The position numbers and the translations under genes are program-made. A model generated the notes under the pieces. That model was given only the letters and a program-made list of their open reading frames with translations, had not been told where the DNA came from and did not search any database. From Sphaerochaeta pleomorpha str. Grapes (GTDB taxonomy: Bacteria; Spirochaetota; Spirochaetia; Sphaerochaetales; Sphaerochaetaceae): a stretch of DNA of 64,000 bases. Of this stretch, positions 17,169 through 26,782 are shown one piece after another (positions within the stretch are counted from its first letter, which is position 1; every line of letters begins with the position of its first letter). The stretch is from positions 682,001-746,000 of the forward strand of contig NC_016633.1 of the NCBI RefSeq assembly GCF_000236685.1, read 5' to 3'.

Positions 17169-18826
17169 ACGATAAACCACTCATAGTCCAAAGTGACAAA
17201 ACAATGCTTTTGGACGTTCATCACAGTGAGGCTGAAGCCTGTAGGGCCGATTTGGTACGATTCTGTGAACTTATAAAAAGCCCGGAGCATGTCCACACCT
17301 ATGCCTTGAGCGCCATTTCCCTCTGGAATGCTGCATCTAGCGGGGTAACAAGCGAGGAAATCTGCGAAAAACTCACGTTCTGGTCGCGATTCCCTATCAG
17401 TGAAAGCGTACTGTTCTATATCAATGACATAGCCTCCCGTTTTGGAAAGGTAGTACTTACCGAGAGCGAAGACCCTCAGTATTACCAGCTCGAGGTAAAA
17501 ACCGAGAGAATCCGTAGCGAGATTATGGCCAGAAAAGCAATCGCGAAACTCATGATTGTAAAAAGCAACCGTTCTTTCCTCATTGAGAAATACAATCGGG
17601 GTGAGGTCAAACTCCAACTGATCAAGATGGGATATCCCGTTGACGACAGGATTGTCCTTGAGAAGGGAATCCCTGTTGAAATGGCAATGTGCGAAAAGAC
17701 AAAGGGGGGAAAAACCTTCAGTGTTCGTCCATACCAGACCCAGGCAGCCCAGGCTCTGCTCGGGGACCAAGGGCCAGGTTGTGGCTATGGCACAATCGTC
17801 CTCCCCTGTGGTTCAGGGAAAACAGTAGTCGGCATGACCATCATGAGCCAGCTCAAGACCCGTACCCTCATTGTTACGACCAACGTTGCGGCTGTCCACC
17901 AGTGGATTTCTGAAATCCTCGACAAGATGACTTTGACACAACAACAGATCGGAGAATACACCGGGGAAAAGAAAGACCCCAGGGAAGTAACTGTCTGTAC
18001 CTACCAGGTACTCACCTATCGCCCGGATAAGGATGGACCGTTCCCGCACCTCGAGCTTTTGACAAAAGGCCAATGGGGCCTGATTATCTACGACGAAGTA
18101 CATATGCTCCCTGCCCCGGTATTCAAGATTACCGCGGAATTGCAGGCAGTGTACCGTGTCGGCCTAACAGCTACCCTTGTCCGTGAAGATGGCCGGGAAG
18201 ACGAGGTATTCTCTCTGGTAGGGCCAAAACGATTTGATGTTCCCTGGAATGAATTGCAGCAGCAGGGTTTCATCGCAACAGCCTATTGCAGCGAGATCCG
18301 CCTGGATCTACCCACCGATATGGAAATCCCCTATGCAATAGCAAACAAACGGGAAAAATATCGCATTGCCAGCGAGAACCCCTTGAAACTGGATGTGGTA
18401 AAAGGATTGGTTGCACGGCATCCCGATGACTACATCCTGATTATCGGGCAATATATCAAGCAATTGGAAAGCATTGCCGCTGAGTTCAAGCTCCCCATTA
18501 TTACCGGAAGCACTCCAAATGCAAAAAGGGAGGAACTGTACAGGGCTTTTAAAGAAGGGGAATCCCACATCCTGGTGGTAAGCAAGGTGGCGAACTTCGC
18601 CATTGACCTTCCTGACGCCTCCGTTGCCATTCAGGTTTCAGGGACCTTCGGATCCCGATCAGAGGAAGCCCAGCGCCTGGGGAGAATCCTCAGGCCTAAA
18701 AACCGTTCGAGTTTCTTCTACTCGGTAGTTACCCGCTATTCCACGGAAGAGGAATTTGCGGCAAATCGTCAAAAATTCCTTGCAGAGCAAGGCTATTCCT
18801 ATGATATAGAGGTATGGGAAAATTGA
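17165..18826 (+). CDS. XPB/ERCC3-type DNA helicase
   Basis: A 553-residue superfamily-2 helicase of the XPB/Rad25 group. An N-terminal region of about 190 residues is followed by RPYQTQAAQALL (Q-like motif), Walker A LPCGSGKTVVG, IIYDEVHMLP (motif II, DEVH), GLTATLVREDGRE (motif III plus the RED motif specific to XPB), and the C-terminal QRLGRILRPK (motif VI). In eukaryotes XPB opens DNA in TFIIH; bacterial versions unwind 3' to 5'. The ATG at 17165 overlaps the aroC stop codon. It is followed by a gene of a type that accompanies bacterial XPBs, suggesting a two-protein repair unit. Confidence 0.92.
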   Translation: MNDKPLIVQSDKTMLLDVHHSEAEACRADLVRFCELIKSPEHVHTYALSAISLWNAASSGVTSEEICEKLTFWSRFPISESVLFYINDIASRFGKVVLTESEDPQYYQLEVKTERIRSEIMARKAIAKLMIVKSNRSFLIEKYNRGEVKLQLIKMGYPVDDRIVLEKGIPVEMAMCEKTKGGKTFSVRPYQTQAAQALLGDQGPGCGYGTIVLPCGSGKTVVGMTIMSQLKTRTLIVTTNVAAVHQWISEILDKMTLTQQQIGEYTGEKKDPREVTVCTYQVLTYRPDKDGPFPHLELLTKGQWGLIIYDEVHMLPAPVFKITAELQAVYRVGLTATLVREDGREDEVFSLVGPKRFDVPWNELQQQGFIATAYCSEIRLDLPTDMEIPYAIANKREKYRIASENPLKLDVVKGLVARHPDDYILIIGQYIKQLESIAAEFKLPIITGSTPNAKREELYRAFKEGESHILVVSKVANFAIDLPDASVAIQVSGTFGSRSEEAQRLGRILRPKNRSSFFYSVVTRYSTEEEFAANRQKFLAEQGYSYDIEVWEN

Positions 18827-20721
18827 CAGACGTAGAAAAAGAATTATTTAAAAAGATTATCAGCAGGTATTCGGAAGATAACTATTTCTATCTTGCAAAG
18901 AATTATCTCGGCCTTATCCCTACCCCGTTCCATAAGCCGGCCTTGACCACGAAACTGTGCAATTTCTTTTCCCAGGCAGCCATACAGGACAAGATAATCG
19001 ACTTGCTTGATGAACTTGATTGTTTTATCCTGAGCTACATCAAACTCGCCGGACCGGTCAAAGCCGAACAGGTCACCACGCTTCTCAAAGCAAAAGGAAG
19101 CTATGGCACCCTGCTGAGACGGGTAGCAAACCTGCAGGAGCGGATGATTCTGCTCAATGAAAACGGCAAATTGATTTTCAATCCCCTGCTTGAATCCAGA
19201 CTGAACGAATTCTCCAGCCTCAAACCTCTTTTGGGAAATGTAAAGGGCAAAGCCCACAATGGGCCCTATTGCTCAGGTGAGTTTCTCCGGGCCTATCTTT
19301 CTTTGGTCGACAAAGAGGCCAAGGTTGGGTTCAAAGACGAATACGGGTCTTTTTTTCCAGCCTATAACCAAGAACAGCTGAAACAGATTTTTTCCCGTCT
19401 CGGGGAACTCTTTCTTGCTATGGGTGTCTTGGAAACAGGAAAAGAGAAAAGAATATCGATAGATTTTGAAAAAGCAGACAGACTGCTTGCTCTCAATGAC
19501 CGGCAGCTCTTGTGCTTCCTCCTTGCCTGGGAATTGCCGGATAAGGCAAAAAGCAACGCAGTAGGTTTTGCAAACAACCTGATAGAAGTAATTTCCAGCA
19601 TCGGCTCCTTTGATACCAGTTCATTGAAACTGCTGGTAAAGACCATGGCCCTCAAATATGGCATTGAATATGAATCATCCATCCTTGACTGTCTCAGCAC
19701 CTGGGGAATCGTAACCCTGGATGGAGTCTGGCACGCCAATACCATAGCAGAGGAATTCGAGCGATCAACATTGGTAATGGATAGTGACCATACCGTTAGC
19801 TATAACGGTACCTGCCCCCCTGAAGACATTCTCTATCGCTTTTCAGACCTGTGTATCCTCGACCGGCAGACAAGTTATAAGGTATCGCCCCAGAGTTTCT
19901 GCCGTGCCTTGGATAATGGGCTTCCCTTCGATGCTATCAAAAACTACCTGTTGCAGAACAGTTATCCTTCCATGAGCCAATCGTTGGTGAAAATCCTCGA
20001 AATAACGTTCGAACGCTATAGTCAGGTTTCGATTTATGATGGCATTGTGCTGTGTACCTCAGGAAGGGTCGAGCGATTGATCGAGAGTCTGGAAAGCCTG
20101 CAGGAACATTGCCTGAAAAAACTTTCCGATGGCGTTTTTCTTATGAAGCGCTCAAGCGAGAACACCTGGAGGCAGATTCTGGTCTCATCAGGATCACTCG
20201 TTCCCGCAACCATTGCCAAAGAGCAGGTGGAATTAATCCAAAAGGAAGACCATCCCCTGTTCAACGAACTGATACAGCTCAGCCATATCGGCAAAGAAAA
20301 ACTCACCATGCAGGTAGAGCGGCAGGAAAAACAGATGGATAGCGATACCTCAATCCGTGAGGTTATCGAAAACGCAAACCTTACCCCTTCCCAGCGGCAG
20401 GATCTTCTCCAAAGATATGACGCGAGGATGATCCTCAGCACAACGCAGATTATTGGCCAGATTGTAAATGGAGTCATAGAGGCCGGAGGATTCGACTACC
20501 AGGGAAAGGTCAGCCTGTGCAGGCAAGCTGCAGGAAAAGACAATATAGCACTCCAGTTGCAGCTGACAGACCAGGAATTGGTAGTTCAGGCTCTGGAAGT
20601 TGCCTATACCCCCCAAAAAGAAGCCCTGTTGAAAGCTGCAGTCATGCCTACCATGGAAGTGAAAATAATTCCGGTAAGCAAGATTTTCATGGTAAGGCAA
20701 CTTCGCTACTATTTGTGCTGA
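18814..20721 (+). CDS. Helicase-associated protein, XPB partner
   Basis: A 635-residue soluble protein with no helicase ATPase motifs. The C-terminal third (about 390-470, KNYLLQNSYPSMSQSLVKIL ... YDGIVLCTSGRVERLI) looks like the helicase-associated Helicase_C_3 domain, and the N-terminal part contains repeated winged-helix-like segments. From memory, mycobacteria also carry such a gene next to their XPB, and archaeal XPB works with the nuclease Bax1; a comparable partnership is inferred. I see no recognisable nuclease motif. The ATG lies 13 bases inside the helicase gene after AGAGGT, so the two are translationally coupled. The end is 2 bases from the convergent aroDE. Confidence 0.72.
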   Translation: MGKLTDVEKELFKKIISRYSEDNYFYLAKNYLGLIPTPFHKPALTTKLCNFFSQAAIQDKIIDLLDELDCFILSYIKLAGPVKAEQVTTLLKAKGSYGTLLRRVANLQERMILLNENGKLIFNPLLESRLNEFSSLKPLLGNVKGKAHNGPYCSGEFLRAYLSLVDKEAKVGFKDEYGSFFPAYNQEQLKQIFSRLGELFLAMGVLETGKEKRISIDFEKADRLLALNDRQLLCFLLAWELPDKAKSNAVGFANNLIEVISSIGSFDTSSLKLLVKTMALKYGIEYESSILDCLSTWGIVTLDGVWHANTIAEEFERSTLVMDSDHTVSYNGTCPPEDILYRFSDLCILDRQTSYKVSPQSFCRALDNGLPFDAIKNYLLQNSYPSMSQSLVKILEITFERYSQVSIYDGIVLCTSGRVERLIESLESLQEHCLKKLSDGVFLMKRSSENTWRQILVSSGSLVPATIAKEQVELIQKEDHPLFNELIQLSHIGKEKLTMQVERQEKQMDSDTSIREVIENANLTPSQRQDLLQRYDARMILSTTQIIGQIVNGVIEAGGFDYQGKVSLCRQAAGKDNIALQLQLTDQELVVQALEVAYTPQKEALLKAAVMPTMEVKIIPVSKIFMVRQLRYYLC

Positions 20722-20723
20722 GC

Positions 20724-22217
20724 CTATAGTTCGGGATGTATCCAATGGGGATAATGATACCCGGTAAAAGCCTCAAACTGCAGTTTCCCTTGTTCCATGA
20801 GCATGTCTCTCCCTTGGACAACAGTGCAACCTGCAGCGATTGCCCGCTTGAGAAATACGGTTTCACGGGGATGGTAAATGAGTTCATATACGAGTTCATT
20901 CCCTAAAAACCGCAAGGCTGGTACAGGGTCCTCTGTATCGTTGGGGGTCATGCCTACGCTGGTCGTCTGCACCACCAGGTCAACCTTACCGCTGTAACGC
21001 GAACAATTCTCCAAGGAATCATAGGAGCTCATCGTCTCGGAAGCGATTGATTTCGCATGGTCAAGGCTCCTGTTTATGACAGTCACTTTGACACCATGGT
21101 TGTGAAGGGCCCAGATTACCGCCCTGCTTGCCCCGCCAGCCCCGATAACCAGGGCGCTGTGGATGGTTCCCTTTGAGACTTCTTCTGCAATGGGGGCAAG
21201 AAACCCATAATAATCGGTATTGGTTCCCTTCCACATATTCTGGATTCTCGTAACTGTATTGCAGGCCCCTATCTGTTTCACCTCGCGTGTTATCCTCCCT
21301 AGATAGGGCTGTACATCACGCTTATGGGGAACGGTTACCGAAAACCCATGGATCTGGAGCATTTCGGCAAGTTTAAAGAATGCGCGCACGGAATCTACCA
21401 GAAACGGCACGTACACTGCATTGTAATGGATTGCCAAAAACCCAGGATTATGAATAAGGGGAGAAGACGTATGATATACCGGATTACCGATAATGCCATA
21501 GATATGCGTCCTGTCGTCAAGTTTATCGCTACGGTACAGCTCACTCATTGTCTGGGCGCTCAACTGACCGGGTGCAGGCACTTTTTCTGAACTGTCGGTA
21601 CAGAAAGTCAGCATCGACCCGCATTTCTTATAAAGAATGCGGGTAGGAATCCCAAAATCCCCCATCCCGATGATGATTTTATCCTTGATCCCCTGCAGTT
21701 CCTGCTGGACCCTGAACAAAGATATTACATCAATCATACTTTTCGGGGTAACCGCAATCTTGGGGATATCCCCTTTTGCAGCGAGTTTGGAGATGTGCCC
21801 GTAGATATCGGCAGGCACTTTCTCGAAATCATGGTAAGACCTGATAATCTTGATATTTCTCATCCTGAGCGAGGACTCAAGGTCGACTTTGATTTCCGTT
21901 CCGCTTTCCTTGAATTTCAAATCACATTTTTTGATATCTTCTTCAATATCTACATAGGCAAAATCACCTTTTGCCGTATTGTAGAGCAACTGGAGGCGTT
22001 GCTTTTCACCAAGGGTACAGCGCCCCCCGTCACTTACCCGCCTGAGCGTGAGAATGACTGGAATGTCCACCATATTGGGAAAAACCGCGGCTTCCTCTTG
22101 TTCTTCAGGATTTAGGTAGTCCAAGCGCAATTCCGCAAGGGATATCCACTTTCGGTTTTTTACGACCAGGGCCCGGTCTTCTTCTAGGGTAGAACCGGTT
22201 AGCGTTAGGCAAAGCAT
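20724..22217 (-). CDS. aroDE: Bifunctional 3-dehydroquinate dehydratase / shikimate dehydrogenase
   Basis: A 497-residue fusion. Residues 1-215 are a type I dehydroquinase, with the Schiff-base lysine in PKIAVTPKS and an upstream ELRLDYL strand. Residues 235-497 are an AroE dehydrogenase, with SSPLIHN, SVTVPHK (catalytic Lys), NTDYYGF (catalytic Asp) and the nucleotide loop GAGGAS. The fusion converts 3-dehydroquinate to shikimate, feeding the aroK and aroC products encoded nearby. Fusion in this order is seen in plants and some bacteria. The ATG at 22217 follows AGGAGG; the longer frame runs into the promoter region. Divergent from the ABC-F gene. Confidence 0.95.
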   Translation of the reverse strand: MLCLTLTGSTLEEDRALVVKNRKWISLAELRLDYLNPEEQEEAAVFPNMVDIPVILTLRRVSDGGRCTLGEKQRLQLLYNTAKGDFAYVDIEEDIKKCDLKFKESGTEIKVDLESSLRMRNIKIIRSYHDFEKVPADIYGHISKLAAKGDIPKIAVTPKSMIDVISLFRVQQELQGIKDKIIIGMGDFGIPTRILYKKCGSMLTFCTDSSEKVPAPGQLSAQTMSELYRSDKLDDRTHIYGIIGNPVYHTSSPLIHNPGFLAIHYNAVYVPFLVDSVRAFFKLAEMLQIHGFSVTVPHKRDVQPYLGRITREVKQIGACNTVTRIQNMWKGTNTDYYGFLAPIAEEVSKGTIHSALVIGAGGASRAVIWALHNHGVKVTVINRSLDHAKSIASETMSSYDSLENCSRYSGKVDLVVQTTSVGMTPNDTEDPVPALRFLGNELVYELIYHPRETVFLKRAIAAGCTVVQGRDMLMEQGKLQFEAFTGYHYPHWIHPEL

Positions 22218-22251
22218 CGTGGACCTCCTGAACTTGGGTGGATTGTCACCG

Positions 22252-22267
22252 AACACATGCATGTGTT
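22252..22267. promoter_or_regulatory. Perfect 16-bp palindrome between aroDE and the ABC-F gene
   Basis: AACACATGCATGTGTT is a perfect palindrome. It overlaps the expected aroDE start point and the -35 region of the divergent ABC-F promoter, a good position for an operator serving both. The regulator is unknown. Confidence 0.45.
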
Positions 22268-22272
22268 AAAGT

Positions 22273-22302
22273 TATAATAACGTCAAATAACGGGCATATC
22301 AA
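22273..22302. promoter_or_regulatory. Overlapping divergent promoters
   Basis: For aroDE (minus) TTGATA and TATTAT are 17 bases apart (22302 down to 22274). For the ABC-F gene (plus) a perfect TATAAT sits at 22273-22278, sharing bases with the minus -10; its -35 is weak. A further inverted repeat, AACGGG (22289-22294) with CCCGTT (22305-22310), follows. Confidence 0.5.
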
Positions 22303-22330
22303 CACCCGTTTACATCAAAGGGGTCGTACA

Positions 22331-24274
22331 ATGGCAACGTTGCAGGTACAGAACGTGCACCTGGCATTCGCAGATAGGGATATCCTCGATGATATTTCAT
22401 TTACGCTTACCGAAAAAAGTAGAAGTGCCCTCTGCGGAGGAAACGGAAGCGGGAAAAGTACGCTTCTGAAAGTTATAGCCGGGCTCATGCAAGCCGATAG
22501 CATCTCCATCAGTTCTACGAAAGATCTGAGGATTGCGTATCTCCCACAGAGCGACATCGTTTTCGATGCCGGTACCGTATATAGTGAAGTTGAAAAAGGG
22601 TTTTCCCGTTTTTCCTTGTTGCTGGAAGAAAAAAGTGAATTGGAAAATCGTCTTGCCCTCTGCACCGAGGATGAAAATACCCAAAGGCTCTTGTTCAGGC
22701 TCCATGAAATAGATGAGGCATTGCTTGACGGGGGATTCTACGGGAGAAAGGAACAGATTGAACAAATCCTCGCAGGACTGGGATTCCCTTCTTCCGACTT
22801 TTCCCGACAGTGCCTTGAGTTTTCGGGTGGGTGGCAGATGCGCATTGCTCTTGCAAAAGTGTTGGTGGAACATCCAACAGTCATGTTCCTCGACGAACCA
22901 ACCAACTATCTCGATATCGAGGCCCGGTACTGGTTGAAAAATTATCTCAAAGTGTACGATGGCGGGGTGATGATTGTATCGCATGACCAGAATTTCCTTG
23001 ATGAGACCATCAATGAGGTTTTTGAGCTCTTTAACGGCAAACTTACCCGCTATAGCGGGAACTATAGCCAGTACCTGGTTCAGAGGGAGCAGGAGATAGC
23101 TCAATTAGAGGCTACCTTTCGCCAGCAACAGGAACAAATGGAAAAAACCGAGCAGTTTGTCGAACGGTTCCGGTACAAGGCCACCAAGAGCAAGCAGGTG
23201 CAGAGCAGGATCAAGCAAATGGAGAAAATCAAGGTTGTCGAGGTTCCCTCGCACCTCAAACAACTTTCCTTCTCCTTCCCCCCCTCCCCCCATAGTGGCA
23301 ACGATGTCGTGATAGTAGAAAACCTGAACAAGCATTACGGGGAACAGACTATATTCAAAGATTTCTCGATGTTGGTCAAAAAAGGTGAAAGACTTGCAGT
23401 AACGGGACGAAACGGAGCAGGAAAAAGCACCCTTTTGCGAATGCTCTGCAATGCTGACAACCAATATGAAGGGGTCATCCGCCTTGGTAGCGGGGTATGT
23501 ACCGGGTATTTTGCACAGGACACCGAAAAAACCCTCAATCCAGAACTCTCGGTTCTCGACGAAGTTTCCTCAATCGCGGCTACTGCCGATTTGCCCAAAA
23601 TGCGCAACTACCTGGGTTCTTTCCTTTTCTCCGGGGATGATGTCTTCAAAAGCGTCTCGGTACTAAGCGGAGGGGAAAGGAGCCGCCTTGCCCTGCTGAA
23701 AATCCTGTTGCACCCAGCCAACCTCTTGATACTCGACGAACCGACAAACCATCTTGATATCAATGCCAAACAAATGTTGCTCGAGGCACTGAAAAAATAT
23801 GATGGAACCATGATCTTTGTCAGTCACGATGCCTATTTCATCGAGCATATCGCTACAAGGATCCTCTATTTGACAAACGACAACCCGCCTGAGTTTTTTG
23901 ATGGTGACTACTCATATTTTTCCTACAAGCTGGAACAAAAGGAAGCAGTCGAGGTAAAAAATCAGTCCTTTGGCAATACGACGGAAGAAATGGCTACGTC
24001 TGCCCTTTCTTACAAGGAAACCAATAAAAAACGGAACAGGCTCACGTCCCTGAAACGCCAGAGCGAGCAGATCCTGCTGGAAAATGAAAAAATAGAAGCT
24101 GTAATCGAACAACTTTCCGAACAAATGGGAATGATAGAGAATTACAGCGATGCAAAGAAAATAACCAGCCTCATCGAGAAAAAACAGGCACGACAGGAAG
24201 AACTGGAAGAAAGCGAGGAACGTTGGTTCCTCCTCTGCGATGAGATTGAGCTTTTGGAGGCTGAACTTGCCTGA
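22331..24274 (+). CDS. ABC-F family ATP-binding protein
   Basis: A 647-residue soluble protein with two ABC ATPase domains and no membrane part. Domain 1: Walker A GGNGSGKST (about residue 36), signature FSGGWQMRIALAK, Walker B MFLDEPTNYLD. Domain 2: GRNGAGKST (about 360), LSGGERSRLALLK, LILDEPTNHLD. The linker (about 255-305) is rich in Gln, Glu and Lys and matches the P-site tRNA-interaction motif of ABC-F proteins. The C-terminal 80 residues form a coiled coil, as in Uup-like members. The family acts on ribosomes. The ATG at 22331 follows AAAGGGG. Maf overlaps its end. Confidence 0.92.
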   Translation: MATLQVQNVHLAFADRDILDDISFTLTEKSRSALCGGNGSGKSTLLKVIAGLMQADSISISSTKDLRIAYLPQSDIVFDAGTVYSEVEKGFSRFSLLLEEKSELENRLALCTEDENTQRLLFRLHEIDEALLDGGFYGRKEQIEQILAGLGFPSSDFSRQCLEFSGGWQMRIALAKVLVEHPTVMFLDEPTNYLDIEARYWLKNYLKVYDGGVMIVSHDQNFLDETINEVFELFNGKLTRYSGNYSQYLVQREQEIAQLEATFRQQQEQMEKTEQFVERFRYKATKSKQVQSRIKQMEKIKVVEVPSHLKQLSFSFPPSPHSGNDVVIVENLNKHYGEQTIFKDFSMLVKKGERLAVTGRNGAGKSTLLRMLCNADNQYEGVIRLGSGVCTGYFAQDTEKTLNPELSVLDEVSSIAATADLPKMRNYLGSFLFSGDDVFKSVSVLSGGERSRLALLKILLHPANLLILDEPTNHLDINAKQMLLEALKKYDGTMIFVSHDAYFIEHIATRILYLTNDNPPEFFDGDYSYFSYKLEQKEAVEVKNQSFGNTTEEMATSALSYKETNKKRNRLTSLKRQSEQILLENEKIEAVIEQLSEQMGMIENYSDAKKITSLIEKKQARQEELEESEERWFLLCDEIELLEAELA

Positions 24275-24887
24275 ACTTACAAAACTGCTCCCAAAAATTA
24301 TTCTGGCATCACAATCCCCGGCCAGGAAGCGCCTGCTTGAAGACCTGGGAATCGCTGTAACCGTCATCCCTACCGATTGCGATGAAAGCTATGAAGAAAA
24401 TTCCCCAGACAAGGTAGTAGCCATGCTAGCCTTGCGAAAGCTGGAAACCTTCCGGAAAAGACATCCCCGGTATACAGATCCTGTACTTTGCTGTGACACG
24501 ATGGTCTTTTGCGGGGGAAAACTGATTGGCAAAGCCGAAAACAGGGAAGAGGCCTTTGCCCAGCTGGCTTCTTTCAGTGGAAAGACCCAGTCAGTCCATT
24601 CGGGATGGGCTCTCTGGTACAACGACCAGGTGCTTTCTGCCTCTGACACGGCCTATGTCACCTTCAAAGAACTCACTAGTGAAACCATTGAGTCCTACCT
24701 TTCCTGCAGGGAATGGGTCGGTGCAGCGGGCTCCTACAGGATACAAGAGCAGGGAAGCTCGCTTGTACGTAAGGTAGAGGGAGATTTTGCTACTGTTATA
24801 GGCTTGCCACTTTCCCAGATTTCTGAAATACTACTGCTGACTGTGCCCGTTAGTGATGGCGCAGAATTTCCGCCCCCGCGGGGGTGA
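24267..24887 (+). CDS. Maf-like nucleotide pyrophosphatase
   Basis: A 206-residue Maf/YhdE-family house-cleaning pyrophosphatase that hydrolyses non-canonical or methylated nucleoside triphosphates. The N-terminal motif is LASQSPARKRLL (SPAR in place of the usual SPRR); the C-terminal block EWVGAAGSYRIQEQG and VEGDFATVIGLPL is well conserved. TTG at 24267 is the best start: GGAGG lies 6 bases upstream inside the ABC-F gene and the first residues then align with the family. The two genes overlap by 8 bases. Confidence 0.87.
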   Translation: MPELTKLLPKIILASQSPARKRLLEDLGIAVTVIPTDCDESYEENSPDKVVAMLALRKLETFRKRHPRYTDPVLCCDTMVFCGGKLIGKAENREEAFAQLASFSGKTQSVHSGWALWYNDQVLSASDTAYVTFKELTSETIESYLSCREWVGAAGSYRIQEQGSSLVRKVEGDFATVIGLPLSQISEILLLTVPVSDGAEFPPPRG

Positions 24888-24959
24888 GTAACAGATGAAG
24901 GGTGACGTCAACATATCTGCACAATGTGTGTGTGGGATTTGTCGTCAGACAGGAGGATT

Positions 24960-25868
24960 ATGTCCGTAGTAACCATGAAAAGCCTGCTCGAATCAGGCGT
25001 GCATTTCGGCCACCAGACAAAAAGGTGGAATCCAAAAATGGCTCGTTTTATCTTCAGCCAGAGAAATGGTATCCATATCATTGACTTGCAGAAGACTTCC
25101 GCATGTATCGTAGAAGCTTATGATGCTGTTCGTGCTGTTGTAAAGCAGGGCAAATCCGTCCTCTTTGTCGGCACAAAGAAACAGGCACAACAGGCTATCG
25201 AGAACGAAGCAAAACGTTGTGGGATGCCCTATGTCAACAATCGTTGGCTCGGTGGTATGCTCACCAACTTCTCAACAATAAAGAAATCCGTCGCCACACT
25301 CAAGAAGATTGAGAAAATGGAAATCGACGGTACTTTCGAATCCCTTACAAAGAAAGAAGTCTCCCTGCTCACCAAGCAGAAGACCAAACTCGAGAAAAAC
25401 CTTGGCGGTATCAAGGATATGAAGGACCTCCCCGGAGCTCTGTTCATCATCGATACCAAGAAGGAAGCAATTGCGGTTGAAGAAGCCAAGCGCCTCGGAA
25501 TCCCTGTTATTGCTGTTGTCGATACGAACTGTGACCCCACTGACATCACCTACCCCATCCCTGGCAATGATGACGCTATCCGCGCTATCAGCCTGTTTGT
25601 CGAAATCATCGCCAACGCTGTCGTTGACGCCGATAACGAAGCAGGAATCCAGATCATCGAGACCCTCGGAAACGAAGAAGAGACTGCTGAAGAAGCAGCA
25701 GCTCCTGCAGTAGTTGAAGAAGCTGAGGAAGCTATTGTTTTCTCCACCGATGAATCCGCTGATTTTTCCAAGTTTGAAGAAACCAAGGAAGAAGCAGCAA
25801 CCCCCGAAGAGGTTGTAACCGAGAAAAAAGGTATAGTCGTAGACGAAGAGACACTGTACAAGGACTAA
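24960..25868 (+). CDS. rpsB: Ribosomal protein S2 (uS2)
   Basis: A 302-residue S2 of the small subunit. [19 protein letters not shown] at the N-terminus aligns residue for residue with known S2 proteins and fixes the start; AGGAGG is unusually close (3 bases). [21 protein letters not shown] and VVDTNCDP are typical. After about residue 235 there is an extra acidic, alanine-rich tail of about 65 residues that E. coli S2 (241 residues) lacks. tsf follows 11 bases later. Confidence 0.98.
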   Translation: MSVVTMKSLLESGVHFGHQTKRWNPKMARFIFSQRNGIHIIDLQKTSACIVEAYDAVRAVVKQGKSVLFVGTKKQAQQAIENEAKRCGMPYVNNRWLGGMLTNFSTIKKSVATLKKIEKMEIDGTFESLTKKEVSLLTKQKTKLEKNLGGIKDMKDLPGALFIIDTKKEAIAVEEAKRLGIPVIAVVDTNCDPTDITYPIPGNDDAIRAISLFVEIIANAVVDADNEAGIQIIETLGNEEETAEEAAAPAVVEEAEEAIVFSTDESADFSKFEETKEEAATPEEVVTEKKGIVVDEETLYKD

Positions 25869-25879
25869 GGAGTTTAAGC

Positions 25880-26731
25880 ATGGCAATTACAGCTGAAGAC
25901 GTAAAAAGACTGCGCGAGGTTACTGGCGCAGGCATGATGGACTGCAAGAAAGCGTTGATCAAGGCAGATGGCGATTTTGATGCAGCAGATAAGATTCTCA
26001 AGGAAATGGGTTTGGCAGCCGTTGCAAAGCGTGTAGACCGTGCAACGAACAATGGCCGCATTTTCGTCAAAGTCACCGCTGATAAGGCTGTTTTGGTTGA
26101 ACTCTCCTGCGAGACTGACTTTGTTTCTGGCAATGAGGAATTCGCAAAACTCGGGAATAACATCTGTGACGTTATCGTAGAGAAAGGTTATACCGAAATC
26201 AATGACGAACTCGTTGCAATGGTTAATGAGCTGATTTCGATCATCAAGGAAAACATGGCTATTAAAAGAGTCTTGGTTCTTCCCCTTGATGCAAACAGCT
26301 TTGCTTCCAGCTATATCCATGGAGAAGGTTCTTTGGGTGTCATCGTGGTATTCAAATCAGACAAGCCTGAGATGTTTGCTACCGATGCAGTGAAGGAATT
26401 TGCAAACGACTGTGCCCTGCACGTCGCTGCTTTCACTCCTTCCTACCTCAAGGCTTCTTCTGTTGATGCATCTTACATTGAAGAACAGTCTGAGATTTTC
26501 AAGGCCCAGGCCGCTAACCTTGATAAGCCCGCAAAGGTTATCGAAGGGATCGTGAAAGGAAAGCTCAACAAGCACCTTAGCGAAATTTGTTTCCTGCAAC
26601 AGCCGTTTGTCAAGGATGACTCGATGAGTGTCGAGAAGAAACTTGAACAGGTCGGTAAGGAAGCAGGTGGTAAACTTGAAATCGTAAGTTACACTTTCTT
26701 CAGGGCAGGCGCAGCTTCCTGTGCCAATTAA
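25880..26731 (+). CDS. tsf: Elongation factor Ts
   Basis: A 283-residue guanine-nucleotide exchange factor for EF-Tu. The N-terminal UBA-like domain includes LREVTGAGMMDCKKAL; ELSCETDFVSGNEEF is the EF-Tu contact signature and HVAAFTPSYL follows in the core. Directly downstream of rpsB with AAGGAG before the ATG, as in most bacteria. A strong hairpin terminator follows the stop. Confidence 0.98.
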   Translation: MAITAEDVKRLREVTGAGMMDCKKALIKADGDFDAADKILKEMGLAAVAKRVDRATNNGRIFVKVTADKAVLVELSCETDFVSGNEEFAKLGNNICDVIVEKGYTEINDELVAMVNELISIIKENMAIKRVLVLPLDANSFASSYIHGEGSLGVIVVFKSDKPEMFATDAVKEFANDCALHVAAFTPSYLKASSVDASYIEEQSEIFKAQAANLDKPAKVIEGIVKGKLNKHLSEICFLQQPFVKDDSMSVEKKLEQVGKEAGGKLEIVSYTFFRAGAASCAN

Positions 26732-26749
26732 GGTAAATCGATTCTTATT

Positions 26750-26782
26750 CACCGCTCACAGTTTTGTGAGCGGTGGTTTTAT
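26750..26782 (+). terminator. Intrinsic terminator between tsf and frr
   Basis: An 11-bp perfect stem CACCGCTCACA / TGTGAGCGGTG with a GTTT loop, followed by GTTTTATT. It ends only 12 bases before the frr start codon, so it probably limits read-through from rpsB-tsf into the frr genes. Confidence 0.82.

Noticed and set aside
24873-24884. CCCCC-GC-GGGGG palindrome at the end of maf as a terminator
   Set aside because: It lies within the coding sequence, has a 2-base loop and no T-tract follows.
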